25,973 nucleotides of DNA. Source: Actinomycetota bacterium. GTDB lineage: Bacteria > Actinomycetota > Acidimicrobiia > IMCC26256 > JACDBD01. Numbering within the stretch: position 1 is the stretch's first letter; each line of letters starts with the position of its first letter. The DNA is taken from positions 1-25,973 of the forward strand of contig JACDBD010000422.1 of assembly GCA_013695115.1 (NCBI GenBank). The letters are read 5' to 3'. The position numbers and the translations under genes were made by a program. Shown here one piece after another: positions 14,843 through 22,170 of this stretch. The notes under the pieces are model-generated. The model saw nothing but the letters and a program-made list of their open reading frames with translations. It did no database searches and was not told where the DNA came from.

Positions 14843-14941
14843 GTGGAAGCGGCACGATCAAGCCACGACGGATCAACGCGGCGTCCGAGTGAGCGCCCGC
14901 GTCGTCAGGTACCCGGCGCGAAAGCGACGAGGCAATAGAGC
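14843..14941 (+). repeat. Diverged leader repeat with short ORF before icd
   Basis: This is a third, diverged full copy of the leader element. It shares an exact 13-mer GCGGCACGATCAA (14849-14861) with the copy at 20241-20351, a 22-nt block with one difference (14880-14901 against 20293-20314), and the closing pattern GCGA..GAGGC.ATAG directly before the gene. A GTG-initiated frame of 31 codons (VEAARSSHDGSTRRPSERPR...) ends at TAG 14936-14938, 3 nt before the icd ATG. Shared leader residues with the other copies are AARS and RPSERPR. Its codons show little G/C bias at third positions (about 58%), so a translated leader or an RNA element is more likely than a stable protein. TCGTC and GACGA in the second half can pair. 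Confidence 0.7.
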
Positions 14942-16144
14942 ATGCCCGAGAAGATCACCCTGGACGACGGCGCACTGCGCGTCCCCGACGAGCCGATCAT
15001 CCCGTTCATCGAGGGCGACGGCACCGGCGTCGACATCTGGCCCGCGGCCCAGCGGGTCATGGACGCCGCGGTCGAGAAGGCGTACGGCGGCCGGCGCACG
15101 ATCGCCTGGACCGAGGTGCTGGCGGGCCAGAAGGCGTTCGACCAGACCGGCGACTGGCTCCCCGAGGCGACCGTCGACTCGTTCCGCGACCACCTCATCG
15201 GCATCAAGGGGCCGCTCACCACTCCCGTCGGCGGCGGCATCCGCAGCCTCAACGTCGCCCTGCGCCAGATCCTCGACCTCTACGTCTGCCTGCGCCCGGT
15301 GCGCTGGTTCAAGGGCGTCCCGAGCCCGGTGCTGCACCCCGAGAAGGTCGACATGGTCATCTTCCGGGAGAACACCGAGGACATCTACGCCGGCCTCGAG
15401 GTGGAGGAGGGCACTCCCGAAGCCAAGAAGCTGATCGAGATGCTGCGGGACGCGTTCGGCTGGGAGATCCGGCCCGACTCCGGCGTCGGCATCAAGCCGG
15501 TCTCGGAGACCGGGTCGAAGCGCCTGGTCCGCGCCGCCCTGCAGTACGCGGTCAGTCGGAAGCGGGCGTCGGTGACGCTCGTGCACAAGGGCAACATCCA
15601 GAAGTTCACCGAGGGCGCGTTCCGAAATTGGGGCTACGAGGTCACCCGGGACGAGTTCTCCGATGTCGCCGTCGGGTGGGACGACTGCGGCGGCGATCCC
15701 GGCGGCAAGATTCTGGTGAAGGACAACATCGCCGACATCACCCTCCAGCAGGTGCTCACCCGCCCCGACGAGTTCGACGTCATCGCGACCACGAACCTCA
15801 ACGGCGACTACATCTCCGATGCGCTCGCGGCTCAGGTCGGGGGCATCGGCATCGCTCCAGGAGGCAACATCAACTACGTCACCGGCCACGGGATCTTCGA
15901 GGCCACTCACGGCACCGCGCCCAAGTACGCGGGGCAGGACAAAGTGAACCCGGGCTCGGTGCTGCTGTCGGGCGTGATGATGTTCGAGCACCTCGGCTGG
16001 CAGGAAGCGGCCGACGCCGTCGTCGCCGCGCTCGAGGCGACCATCGCCGACAAGATCGTCACCTACGACTTCGCCCGGCTCATGGAGGGTGCCACCGAGG
16101 TGAAGACATCGGAGTTCGCGTCCGCCATCATCGACCGGCTCTGA
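14942..16144 (+). CDS. icd: NADP-dependent isocitrate dehydrogenase
   Basis: The 400-residue decarboxylating dehydrogenase converts isocitrate to 2-oxoglutarate in the TCA cycle. It is of the E. coli homodimeric type: [17 protein letters not shown], the substrate loop [17 protein letters not shown] (S102 equals the regulatory Ser113 region), [50 protein letters not shown] and [17 protein letters not shown]. The K328-Y329 pair indicates NADP rather than NAD specificity. ATG 14942 is the start; the upstream leader repeat ends 3 nt before it and supplies the only nearby AGG-type ribosome binding sequence. The J-domain gene follows by 36 nt. Confidence 0.96.
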   Translation: MPEKITLDDGALRVPDEPIIPFIEGDGTGVDIWPAAQRVMDAAVEKAYGGRRTIAWTEVLAGQKAFDQTGDWLPEATVDSFRDHLIGIKGPLTTPVGGGIRSLNVALRQILDLYVCLRPVRWFKGVPSPVLHPEKVDMVIFRENTEDIYAGLEVEEGTPEAKKLIEMLRDAFGWEIRPDSGVGIKPVSETGSKRLVRAALQYAVSRKRASVTLVHKGNIQKFTEGAFRNWGYEVTRDEFSDVAVGWDDCGGDPGGKILVKDNIADITLQQVLTRPDEFDVIATTNLNGDYISDALAAQVGGIGIAPGGNINYVTGHGIFEATHGTAPKYAGQDKVNPGSVLLSGVMMFEHLGWQEAADAVVAALEATIADKIVTYDFARLMEGATEVKTSEFASAIIDRL

Positions 16145-16180
16145 CCGTCTCTCCAACGACGAGCGCTCCGTAGGAGTGGT

Positions 16181-16978
16181 GTGATCCTCGCCGAGCTCAA
16201 CGTCCGCCACACCCGGCGGCACATGCCGACCCGGCGGGTCGCGCTCGGCGACCACTACCTGCCCACCGGTGGCCCCGGCTACGGCGCCGTGCTCCTGGGC
16301 GCGGTCGCGGCCGACAGCGCGCCCGGCCTCGATCCCGAGCAGCAGGACGCGCTGGCTCGCTTCCTCGACGACGCCCGACGTGACGAGCTGTCCGTGCCGC
16401 GGATCGCGATGCGGTACCGGCTCCAGACCGACGTGCACGGGCTCGACCGTTCCCGCCACCGCATCGTCGGCGAGGACGCGGTCGGCGGGAACGGCGACCG
16501 GCCCCGCGTCGTGCTCGAGCTCGACGTCCACGGCCGCGCCGACCCCCAGCTGATCGGGACGGTGATGGCTGCGGCCGCGCTCCCGACCCGGGACGCCCGC
16601 CAGATCGCGTTCCGCGCGATCGAGAGCGCGCTCGCCCGGCCGGGAGTGCTCCCGGAGGGCGTCGTGCTGCGCCGCCTCTATGAAGGCGTCCCCGGTGCCC
16701 GGCCGGCCGCGCCCGGTGCCGGCGGGTACGGTGCCGGCCCCGCCCTCGACCCGTGGCGGAGTGTCCCCGCCGAGCGCCGCTGGGCCATGGAGGTCCTCGG
16801 GCTCGGCGCGGTCATGACGATCGACCGCGACGACGTCCAGCGCCGGTTCCGGCGCCTGGTGCGCCTGGCCCATCCCGACCATGGCGGCGTGGTCATCGGC
16901 GCGGCCGAGCGCATCGCCGAGCTCACCGAGGCGCGCGAGCTGTTGCTCACCGTTCTTGCGTCGCAAACCCTCGCCTGA
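16181..16978 (+). CDS. J-domain (DnaJ-like) protein with unknown N-terminal domain
   Basis: The 265-residue protein starts at GTG 16181 with GGAG 4-5 nt upstream. Residues 1-190 form an unassigned domain (AELNVRHTRRHMPTRRVALGDHYLPTGG, then a helical middle and VVLELDVHGRADPQLI strands). A glycine/alanine/proline linker (about 170-190) leads to a C-terminal J domain, RRWAMEVLGLGAVMTIDRDD through RRLVRLAHPDHGG, with the HPD tripeptide at 231-233 needed to stimulate DnaK ATPase. There is no G/F or zinc-finger region, so this is a specialised type III co-chaperone that would bring a particular client to DnaK. Its stop lies within the loop of a strong hairpin. Confidence 0.85.
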   Translation: MILAELNVRHTRRHMPTRRVALGDHYLPTGGPGYGAVLLGAVAADSAPGLDPEQQDALARFLDDARRDELSVPRIAMRYRLQTDVHGLDRSRHRIVGEDAVGGNGDRPRVVLELDVHGRADPQLIGTVMAAAALPTRDARQIAFRAIESALARPGVLPEGVVLRRLYEGVPGARPAAPGAGGYGAGPALDPWRSVPAERRWAMEVLGLGAVMTIDRDDVQRRFRRLVRLAHPDHGGVVIGAAERIAELTEARELLLTVLASQTLA

Positions 16979-16994
16979 GGTGGGTTTGCGACGC
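16958..16994 (+). terminator. 13-bp hairpin terminator enclosing the stop codon
   Basis: GCGTCGCAAACCC (16958-16970) is perfectly complementary to GGGTTTGCGACGC (16982-16994), with an 11-nt loop that contains the TGA (16976-16978) of the J-domain gene, followed by CAAAAC. It separates the icd unit from mdh. The left arm is coding sequence for the last residues. Confidence 0.8.
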
Positions 16995-17012
16995 CAAAAC
17001 GATGGGTGGCGG

Positions 17013-17018
17013 TAAGGT
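17013..17018 (+). promoter_or_regulatory. -10 box for leaderless mdh transcript
   Basis: TAAGGT ends 8 nt before the ATG at 17027. There is no Shine-Dalgarno between, again consistent with leaderless transcription. TTGCGA at 16986-16991 (inside the upstream hairpin arm) could be a -35 but with a 21-nt spacer. Confidence 0.5.
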
Positions 17019-17026
17019 CCCGCGCC

Positions 17027-18022
17027 ATGGCCGCTACGAAGTCTCCCGTCCACGTCACCGTCACCGGCGCGGCCGGTCACATCGGCTACGCGCTCGTGCA
17101 TCGGATCGCGTCGGGCCAGCTGCTCGGACCCGACCAGCCGATCGTGCTGCGCCTGCTCGAGATCGAACCGGCCATGGCCGCGCTCGAGGGCGTGGTGATG
17201 GAGCTGGAGGACGGCGCCCACCCGTTGCTCGAGGGCACCGAGGCCACCGCCGATCTCGAGCACGCGTTCGCCGGCGCGTCGTGGTGCCTCCTGGTCGGCT
17301 CGATCCCGCGCAAAGCGGGCATGGAGCGCAGCGACCTCCTGACCGTGAACGGCGGGATCTTCAAGCCCCAGGGCGAGGCGATCAACGCCCACGCCGCGGA
17401 CGACGTCCGGGTCCTCGTCGTCGGCAACCCGTGCAACACCAACTGCCTGATCGCCCGCTCGAACGCCCCCGACATCCCCGCCGACCGCTGGTTCGCGATG
17501 ACCCGCCTCGACGAGAACCGGGCCAAGACCCAGCTCGCCCGCAAGGCGGGCGTCCCCGTGCGTGACGTGACCAACCTGGCCATCTGGGGGAACCACTCGA
17601 CGACGCAGTTCCCCGACTTCGTCCACGCCCTCATCGGCGGCAAGCCCGCGCCCGACGTGATCACCGATCTCGACTGGCTCCAGGGACCGTTCATCGAGAC
17701 CGTGCAGAAGCGAGGCGCGGCGGTGATCGAGGCGCGGGGCGCGTCCTCGGCCGCGTCAGCGGCCCACGCCGCCATCGACTCGGTGAACAGCATCTGGCGC
17801 AAGACGCCGAAGGGGGACTGGCACTCGCTCGCGGTGGCCAGCCGAGGGGAGTACGACATCGCCGAGGGTCTCCAGTTCGGGTACCCCGTGCGCAGCGACG
17901 GATCGTCATGGGAGGTCGTCGAGGGCATCGAGCACGGCGAGTTCGCCCAGCAGAAGATCAAGGCGACCACCGACGAGCTCCTCGAGGAACGCGAGGAAGT
18001 GAAGGACCTTCTCCCGTCGTGA
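17027..18022 (+). CDS. mdh: Malate dehydrogenase
   Basis: The 331-residue enzyme oxidises malate to oxaloacetate with NAD. It is of the cytosolic/actinobacterial type rather than the LDH-like type: [23 protein letters not shown]ossmann start, [12 protein letters not shown], the substrate-binding [39 protein letters not shown] and the catalytic H190 in [13 protein letters not shown]. The C-terminal [11 protein letters not shown] and helical tail are complete. ATG 17027 is chosen because [17 protein letters not shown] matches family starts and sits behind a TANNNT box; a start 21 nt earlier is less likely. It overlaps the methyltransferase gene by GTGA. Confidence 0.96.
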   Translation: MAATKSPVHVTVTGAAGHIGYALVHRIASGQLLGPDQPIVLRLLEIEPAMAALEGVVMELEDGAHPLLEGTEATADLEHAFAGASWCLLVGSIPRKAGMERSDLLTVNGGIFKPQGEAINAHAADDVRVLVVGNPCNTNCLIARSNAPDIPADRWFAMTRLDENRAKTQLARKAGVPVRDVTNLAIWGNHSTTQFPDFVHALIGGKPAPDVITDLDWLQGPFIETVQKRGAAVIEARGASSAASAAHAAIDSVNSIWRKTPKGDWHSLAVASRGEYDIAEGLQFGYPVRSDGSSWEVVEGIEHGEFAQQKIKATTDELLEEREEVKDLLPS

Positions 18023-18483
18023 CGCACTGGTGGCGGCAGCCGACGCCGGTCGGGGAGCTCACCGTGGTCGCGGGACCGAACGGGCTGTGCGAGATCGAGC
18101 TGCACGGGCCGACGCCGCCCGATGGTGACCCCGAGCGCGACGAGAGCATCGCAGCCGAACTCGACGAGTACTTCGCCAGGCGGCGTCGGCGGTTCACCGT
18201 GCCTGTCGACCTCGGGAGCGTCACGGCCGTCTTCCGCCGGCGGGTTCTCGAGACCCTCTACCGCGACGTGCCCTACGGCGAGACCGTCTCGTACGGGGAG
18301 CTGGCGGTCATGGCCGGTCGTCCGGGCGCGGCCCGGGCGGTGGGCTCGACCATGGCCACCAATCCGGTTCCCGTCGTGGTCCCGTGCCACCGGGTGCTCG
18401 CGGCGGGCGGGCGCATCGGCGGCTACGGCGGTGGGCTCCGCATGAAGCGGGCCCTGCTCGCGCTCGAGCGTGTCGACGTCTAG
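18019..18483 (+). CDS. ogt: Methylated-DNA--protein-cysteine methyltransferase
   Basis: The 154-residue protein directly reverses O6-alkylguanine damage by irreversible transfer to its own cysteine. The C-terminal DNA-binding/active domain has [25 protein letters not shown], the arginine-finger helix [17 protein letters not shown], and the acceptor C123 in [21 protein letters not shown]. The N-terminal domain is shorter than in E. coli Ogt (171 residues) but begins with a typical [23 protein letters not shown] 18019 overlaps the mdh stop. Co-transcription with mdh is likely; no functional link is obvious. Confidence 0.93.
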   Translation: MTHWWRQPTPVGELTVVAGPNGLCEIELHGPTPPDGDPERDESIAAELDEYFARRRRRFTVPVDLGSVTAVFRRRVLETLYRDVPYGETVSYGELAVMAGRPGAARAVGSTMATNPVPVVVPCHRVLAAGGRIGGYGGGLRMKRALLALERVDV

Positions 18484-18488
18484 GTTCC

Positions 18489-18502
18489 GCCGTCGCTACG
18501 GC
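18489..18502. terminator. Small hairpin between convergent genes
   Basis: GCCGT (18489-18493) pairs with ACGGC (18498-18502) over CGCT in the 40-nt gap between the convergent stops of the methyltransferase and pspA. It is short, so its role as a shared terminator is tentative. Confidence 0.35.
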
Positions 18503-18523
18503 AGCATCCACGACACGCACTGA

Positions 18524-19321
18524 CTAGCTCGCGCCGCTGCCCTTCTCCGCCGGCTTGGCTTCCGCCGGCTTCGCCTCGGCCTTCTTCTCCTTCTCGGGCG
18601 CAGCCAGCCCCAGCTCGGAGCGCAGCTCGCTGAGTCGGGCGGATGCCTCGGCACTCATCTGCGCCTGCTCGACCTCGAGCATCTTGGTCGAGACGTCGGC
18701 GCCGGTGAGGTCGGACATGCCCTGGGCCTTGGCCAGGCGGCGCTCGATCTTGTCGCGCACCTGCTCGAAGGTGGGGACGTCTTCCCCGACCGTGGCGTTG
18801 AGCTGGTTCATCGCCTTGGTCATCTGCTCCTGCATCTTCGCCTGGTCGAGCTGGCTGAGGAGCTGCTCGCGCTCGGTGAGCTTCTTCTGCAGCGCGGCCG
18901 AGTTCTGCGCCACCATCTTCTTGGCCTTGTCGGCCTCCTGGGTGGTCGACAGCAGCTGCTTCTTGAGGTCGGCCACCTCCTTCTCGAGCTGAATGAGCTT
19001 GTTGGCGAACTGCTCGGCCGCCTGGTTGTAGTCGGACGCCTTGTCGGCCTTGCCGTCCTTGCCCGCCTCGTCAGAGAGGAGGAGGGCCTGGCGCGCCGAC
19101 GCGTTCGCCTTCTCGAACTCCTCGACTGACCGGTCGAGACGCATCTGCGTCTGCTTCTGGTTGGCGATGACGTTGGCGGCCTGCTCGGTGAGCTTGCGGT
19201 GCTGCTCGTGGGCCTCCTGGATCGCCTGCTCCAGCTGAACCTTGGGGTCGGCCGACTCCTCGAGCTTCCCCGAGACCTTGGCGACCATGTACTTCCACCA
19301 TCTGCGCAGCGCCTTGAACAT
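18524..19321 (-). CDS. pspA: PspA/IM30 family membrane-stress protein
   Basis: The 265-residue protein begins at ATG 19321 with an amphipathic helix (MFKALRRWWKYMVAKVSGKL) and ADPKVQLEQAIQEAHEQHRKLTEQAANVIA, the hallmark of PspA/Vipp1/IM30 proteins that polymerise on damaged cytoplasmic membranes. A long coiled coil covers about residues 25-215 (KLIQLEKEVADLKKQLLSTT, LQKKLTEREQLLSQLDQAKM). The final ~35 residues are a low-complexity KAEAKPAEAKPAEKG tail, making it longer than the roughly 222-residue E. coli PspA. It follows the coiled-coil membrane gene by 10 nt and is the last gene of the module, so that membrane protein is the natural candidate partner. Confidence 0.92.
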   Translation of the reverse strand: MFKALRRWWKYMVAKVSGKLEESADPKVQLEQAIQEAHEQHRKLTEQAANVIANQKQTQMRLDRSVEEFEKANASARQALLLSDEAGKDGKADKASDYNQAAEQFANKLIQLEKEVADLKKQLLSTTQEADKAKKMVAQNSAALQKKLTEREQLLSQLDQAKMQEQMTKAMNQLNATVGEDVPTFEQVRDKIERRLAKAQGMSDLTGADVSTKMLEVEQAQMSAEASARLSELRSELGLAAPEKEKKAEAKPAEAKPAEKGSGAS

Positions 19322-19331
19322 GGTCGGCAGC

Positions 19332-20237
19332 CTACGCGGTCCCGGTGCGGGTCGTCCCGCCGCCCTTGGCCCGACGCTTCTTGGGCTCGGCCGTGGGCAG
19401 CTCGATGTCGCCGGTGCCGCCCCGGCTCGCCCGCCCCGCCTCCTCCAGCGCAACCCGTAGCGACTCCATCTCGTTCACGAGCTCCTCGACGTCGCCGCCG
19501 AGGCCGCCCAGCTCGGCGACGTCCTCCGCCCGCAGCGACAGCTCGACCGCCCGGGCGACCGCCTCGTCGAGCCGCGCGTCGAGCAGGCTGAGCCGGTCGC
19601 GCGCATCCTGGGCAACGGTGCCGAGCCGTCCCGCCGACGCGACCTGGGCTTCGAGCGCCTCGATGGTCTGCACGTGGTTCTCGGCGAGGCCGGCCTTCTC
19701 GGCCGCGGCGGTGATGTCCTTTCCCTGGTCGTGGGCGCGCCGGAGCGGCTCTTGCGCCTCACCGGGCAGCGAGTTGATGAGCGCGGACAGCTGCTTCTCG
19801 GCCGACGCGGCATCGACCGAGCTCAGGCCGCCCTCGAGGGCGGCGCCGCGGCGGGCGATCCGGTAGCACTCGTGCACACCCTGCTCGATGCCGACGCCGA
19901 TCTCGTTGAGGCGGTCGCGCAACGGGCCCTCGGCGGCGGTCGCGACCGCGCGTCGGTAGCGGTGCTGGGCGTCGATCGCCTCGCGCACGAAGTGCCGCCA
20001 GGGTTCGGGCAGGCTCGCGAGCTCGATGCGTTCGGCCCGCTTCTTGCGGGGCAGCCCGAACGCCACCCGGATCCCGTAGGCGATCGCCCCGACGCCCGCC
20101 GCCGCCAGCAACGGGAGACCACTGAGCACCGCCGCCGCCGTCCCTGCCCCCGCCAGCAGGATCGCCGACGGCGCCAGCACCGCCTCCGCCGTCCTACGGG
20201 TCTTCAGGTGCTCCGGAAGCCGGTCTGCGAGTGGCAT
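19332..20237 (-). CDS. Membrane-anchored coiled-coil protein, partner candidate of PspA
   Basis: The 301-residue protein has an N-terminal cytoplasmic stub (MPLADRLPEHLKTRRTAEAV), a hydrophobic hairpin of probably two helices (about 20-60, LAPSAILLAGAGTAAAVLSG and LPLLAAAGVGAIAYGIRVAFG), a basic stop-transfer RKKRAER, and then about 200 residues of helix with coiled-coil character (ESLRVALEEAG, LDARLDEAVARAVELSLRAED). A basic tail KKRRAKGGG ends it. I recognise no named family. ATG 20237 lies 3 nt after the closing TAG of the leader repeat. Close linkage to pspA suggests a membrane receptor or anchor for it, in the way PspB/PspC or PspM serve other PspA proteins; this is inference. Confidence 0.8.
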   Translation of the reverse strand: MPLADRLPEHLKTRRTAEAVLAPSAILLAGAGTAAAVLSGLPLLAAAGVGAIAYGIRVAFGLPRKKRAERIELASLPEPWRHFVREAIDAQHRYRRAVATAAEGPLRDRLNEIGVGIEQGVHECYRIARRGAALEGGLSSVDAASAEKQLSALINSLPGEAQEPLRRAHDQGKDITAAAEKAGLAENHVQTIEALEAQVASAGRLGTVAQDARDRLSLLDARLDEAVARAVELSLRAEDVAELGGLGGDVEELVNEMESLRVALEEAGRASRGGTGDIELPTAEPKKRRAKGGGTTRTGTA

Positions 20238-20240
20238 TCC

Positions 20241-20351
20241 CTATGGCCTCGCTCGCTGCGGGTCGGGCCATCCAGAAGGGGATTGGCCGGCCCGCGGGCG
20301 CTCGCTCGGACGCCAAGTTCGCGGGGCGGAAGTTGATCGTGCCGCACTCAT
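20241..20351 (-). repeat. 111-bp leader repeat, copy before the coiled-coil/pspA genes
   Basis: This copy matches that at 24635-24745 without gaps; the 83 bp nearest the gene differ at 3 positions and the remaining 28 at 8. On the minus strand it runs exactly from an ATG (20351) to a TAG (20243-20241), a 36-codon frame (MSAARSTSAPRTWRPSERPR...) closing 3 nt before the downstream ATG. It starts 4 nt after the lipoprotein stop; TAACTT (20365-20360) would be a -10 box 8 nt before its ATG. GCGGGCCGGCCAATCC and GGATGGCCCGACCCGC form an imperfect hairpin. GCGAGCGAGG near the 3' end provides the only ribosome-binding-like sequence for the next gene. Confidence 0.85.
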
Positions 20352-20355
20352 CGCC

Positions 20356-22170
20356 TTAGAAGTTACTGACTACCGCGATGAACACCTTCTCGATCGTGGT
20401 CGGGTCGACCGCGTCGTAGGCGGCGGCGTTGGTGGCCTCGGCGATCCGCTGGAGCGTCCCGAGGTCGGCGTCGCCGCCGAACGCGATCGGGAACACCCGC
20501 ACCGGCTGGCTCGATTGGCCTTCGTTCTGACCCCGCAGGAACTGGATCAGCCCGTCGAGGTCGCGGTTGCGATCGTCCTCGTTGCGCCCGTCCGACAGGA
20601 TCACCACCGCGTTGATGCGAGCGGGGTCGAAGTCGGCTTCCATATCACGGTAGGACGCCTCGGTCACGGTGTAGAGCGGCGTGCCCTGAGTCGGGACCAG
20701 GTCGCGGATCCTGGACGCGAGGATCTCGCGGTTCGAGCTGATCGGGCCGAAGTCGACCACGTCGACGTAGTCGGTCGGCTCGCTGCCGCTGATCTCGGTG
20801 GAGAAGATGCGCAACCCGACCTCGTCCTCCGGTTTGAACTGGTCGAGCGCGTTGATCGCGGCCCGCTTGGCCAGATCGAGCTTGGTCTCGCCGGTCGACT
20901 CGTCACCCGGGTCGCCCATCGAGCCCGACACGTCGATCACCAGCATCACCCGCGCCGCCTTGCGAGTCTCGCCCCACTTCTCGATCAGGCCGACCAGCAC
21001 TTCGGGCTCGGGAACCTCGAGCGTCGTCTGCGGCTGACTGGGGTCGAGGCCGTTGCTCTTGTTGATCGGGTCGTCGATCGCGACCGATGGGTTGCCGGGC
21101 CGGAATCCGAACTCGAGCACGCGCTTCTGGTTCTCGGGTTCGCGCACGAACGCATCGAACTTCGCCGCCGCCTCCTTCTCTTTCGCGCTCACCCAGTTCG
21201 AGTCGAGGATGATGAACGGGTTGTCGGAGAAGAGCGTCCCCTCTTTCGGGTACACGGCCACCAGCGGTGTGCGGGGCTTCTTGGGCTTCTCGCCCGGGTC
21301 GAGGATGCCGTCGGGGTTCCCCCGGTTGTAGTCGATGATCGACTTCTCCTCGATGGCAACCGCCGACACGTAGGTCAGGGCGGTGCCGCGGGCGTCGGCG
21401 CGGTAGAGGTTGTTCAGGAACGTGTTGGTGATGTCGCCGTAGTGGACGACCGCCGACTCGACGCCCCGGGCGAAGTCCAGGACCTCGGGTCGGTTCAGAT
21501 CCTCCAACGTCAGGTCGGTCGTCTTGCCGGCGGCGGCGTAGTACTGCGCGACGGTGGCATGGAGCGCGCTGGTGGAGAAGTTCGGGTTGGTCTTGCCGAG
21601 GCGGAACGGTCCCCACTCGGGATGGCCGAACGCCCCCCAGCCGGCAGGGTCGTTCGCGAGCCGCAGGATGTCGGCGAAGCCGACGGGGGTATCGGGGTAG
21701 CCGAGTGCGGTGGCCATCGGCTCGGGCATCGCGATCACCAGCGGTGTGAGCATGAACGGCTTGCCCGCCGGCGCGACCGGGTCTTCGCCGGCGTCGGCCT
21801 TGCGCTGGTTGACGACCGCCCCCCACGCGCTCGAGGCCGGCGACCAGATCACGGGCTTGGGCCCGTTGACGTCGGGGTCGGGCCAGTCGTCGGCGACGAG
21901 GTTGGCGCCCTCACCCGACGACTTGCGCTGCACCCGCACGAAGATGCAGTCGCCGTCGACCTCGGCCTCATCGGAGTCGTTGAACGTGTTGGCGAGGTCG
22001 GTCAGCAGATCGAGCTTCTCGGGGGAGACCGCCATGTCGACCGCGATGCAGTCGCCCGGGTCTTCGAGGCCGTCGCTAGCGTCGTCGCCGTTCTCGACCG
22101 ACACCGAACAGGCGCCGGCAGTGAGCGTGAGCAGCAGCGAGAGTGCCGCGAACGAGCGGGGTCGGGTCAT
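20356..22170 (-). CDS. Lipoprotein with substrate-binding fold and vWA domain
   Basis: The 604-residue protein has a lipoprotein signal (MTRPRSFAALSLLLTLTAGAC, C21 the acylated cysteine). Residues about 35-395 form a periplasmic-binding-protein type II fold (AVSPEKLDLLTDLANTFNDS, WSPASSAWGAVVNQRK, ALTYVSAVAIEEKSIIDYN, DNPFIILDSNWVSAKEKEAA). Residues about 405-590 are a von Willebrand factor A domain with a complete MIDAS: DVSGSMG (D413, S415, S417), TQGTPLYTV threonine and ILSDGRNEDDR aspartate. This matches the known class of substrate-binding-plus-VWA lipoproteins in actinobacteria, whose ligand is not known. Start ATG 22170 overlaps the upstream stop (ATGA). No ABC permease is present, so transport is unlikely; metal-dependent ligand sensing outside the membrane is a reasonable inference. 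Confidence 0.9.
   Translation of the reverse strand: MTRPRSFAALSLLLTLTAGACSVSVENGDDASDGLEDPGDCIAVDMAVSPEKLDLLTDLANTFNDSDEAEVDGDCIFVRVQRKSSGEGANLVADDWPDPDVNGPKPVIWSPASSAWGAVVNQRKADAGEDPVAPAGKPFMLTPLVIAMPEPMATALGYPDTPVGFADILRLANDPAGWGAFGHPEWGPFRLGKTNPNFSTSALHATVAQYYAAAGKTTDLTLEDLNRPEVLDFARGVESAVVHYGDITNTFLNNLYRADARGTALTYVSAVAIEEKSIIDYNRGNPDGILDPGEKPKKPRTPLVAVYPKEGTLFSDNPFIILDSNWVSAKEKEAAAKFDAFVREPENQKRVLEFGFRPGNPSVAIDDPINKSNGLDPSQPQTTLEVPEPEVLVGLIEKWGETRKAARVMLVIDVSGSMGDPGDESTGETKLDLAKRAAINALDQFKPEDEVGLRIFSTEISGSEPTDYVDVVDFGPISSNREILASRIRDLVPTQGTPLYTVTEASYRDMEADFDPARINAVVILSDGRNEDDRNRDLDGLIQFLRGQNEGQSSQPVRVFPIAFGGDADLGTLQRIAEATNAAAYDAVDPTTIEKVFIAVVSNF

Noticed and set aside
14873..17626. 917-codon minus-strand open frame opposite icd, the J-domain gene and mdh
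   Set aside because: It spans three well-supported genes and a terminator on the other strand; its sequence is low-complexity Asp/Glu/Arg/Val typical of antisense frames in GC-rich DNA.
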